From Mesorhizobium sp. WSM2240 (GTDB taxonomy: Bacteria > Pseudomonadota > Alphaproteobacteria > Rhizobiales > Rhizobiaceae): a stretch of DNA of 64,000 nt. Position numbers and translations under genes: made by a program. The stretch spans positions 4,950,501 to 5,014,500 of the forward strand of contig NZ_CP159253.1 of NCBI RefSeq assembly GCF_040438645.1, given 5' to 3'. Shown here piece after piece: positions 63,874 to 64,000 of the stretch. A model generated the notes under the pieces. The model ran no database searches and had not been told where the DNA came from. It saw only the letters and a list, made by a program, of their open reading frames with translations. Numbering within the stretch: the first letter of the stretch is position 1; every line of letters begins with the position of its first letter.

Positions 63874-64000
63874 GGGCCGCCGCCGACCGAATCGCGCGAC
63901 GACATCAGGACGAAACGAGAAACCTTGAACGGCAACGTCGAAAAGTTCCCGCGGGCCGATAGATACTGCGCGACGTCGACCGGATTGGGATTTCTAAGTC
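63780..64000 (-). CDS. C-terminal part of an unrecognised gene entering from the right edge
   Basis: An open frame on the minus strand gives 73 residues: NPNPVDVAQYLSARGNFSTL, PFKVSRFVLMSSRDSVGGGP, YVVEEVWPLTGADPRSSLSA and a stop at 63780. It looks like real protein rather than noise, with hydrophobic and Gly-rich segments. It overlaps the 3' end of the phosphatase gene by 94 bases. The N-terminus lies outside the window and no family was recognised. Confidence 0.45.
   Translation of the reverse strand, partial: LRNPNPVDVAQYLSARGNFSTLPFKVSRFVLMSSRDSVGGGPYVVEEVWPLTGADPRSSLSASFSEAWRTMR

Overview
The window is GC-rich, densely coded chromosomal DNA from an alphaproteobacterium, most likely order Hyphomicrobiales (Rhizobiales) and a Mesorhizobium/Phyllobacteriaceae-like lineage. 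Support for this: an Omp19-type lipoprotein very close to the Brucella protein, DUF2794, DUF1236 and IalB proteins, a mdh-sucCD-sucAB-lpd cluster, GGAAC/CGTT (EcfG-type) promoters and an Irr-type inverted repeat. I saw no tRNA, rRNA, CRISPR array, insertion sequence or prophage. It reads as core chromosome with a few decayed genes.

Layout. 0-4 kb: succinate dehydrogenase sdhC-sdhD-sdhA-(GT25 glycosyltransferase)-sdhB, minus strand, sdhB cut by the window edge. 4.2-10.3 kb: a MliC-like lipoprotein, secreted and membrane proteins, a four-TM protein coupled to a ClpP-like periplasmic protein, and two GGDEF proteins flanking a stress-promoter gene. 10.4-18.7 kb, minus strand: leuC, MgtC, a methyltransferase/amino-acid ABC transporter operon, a frameshifted GNAT gene, a methyltransferase, then rplS, trmD and rimM. 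18.8-21.7 kb, plus strand: xerC, a TraB/GumN protein and two small envelope proteins. 21.8-32.2 kb, minus strand: lpd, a secreted protein with an upstream micro-ORF, sucB, sucA, cupin, sucD, cupin, sucC, mdh. 32.4-34.7 kb: zapE, omp19, a VOC protein. 34.9-40.6 kb, plus strand: DUF1328, dapF, mtaB, ftsY, yciB, a PPOX protein and a DUF1127 micro-gene. 40.6-43.9 kb, minus strand: DUF2332 and the cytochrome c maturation genes ccmA, ccmB, ccmD, ccmG with ccmC absent. 44.2-50.4 kb: acnA, ceramidase, DUF1223, DUF2794, TetR and a small secreted protein. 50.5-52.9 kb, minus strand: rpsP, chorismate mutase, ffh. 53-64 kb: an SH3/DUF1236 protein, an amine oxidase pseudogene, a lytic transglycosylase, argG, LysE, an SMP-30 lactonase, rlmN, IalB, a YkvA protein, an LMW phosphatase and the end of an unrecognised gene.

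How it fits together. The window carries much of the lower TCA cycle (acnA, sucAB-lpd, sucCD, sdhCDAB, mdh) together with cytochrome c maturation. A perfect CTAGAA-N3-TTCTAG repeat between ccmA and acnA would tie heme and Fe-S production to iron through Irr. Both halves of the SRP targeting system (ffh, ftsY) are present. The common ffh-rpsP-rimM-trmD-rplS cluster is split by about 32 kb with its order kept. Three genes of poorly known function (106-aa protein, DUF1328, SH3/DUF1236) have EcfG-type general-stress promoters. A TetR gene and its downstream secreted protein share an operator-like motif.

Starts were chosen by Shine-Dalgarno spacing where possible. Functions are from motif recognition by eye; no similarity search was run.
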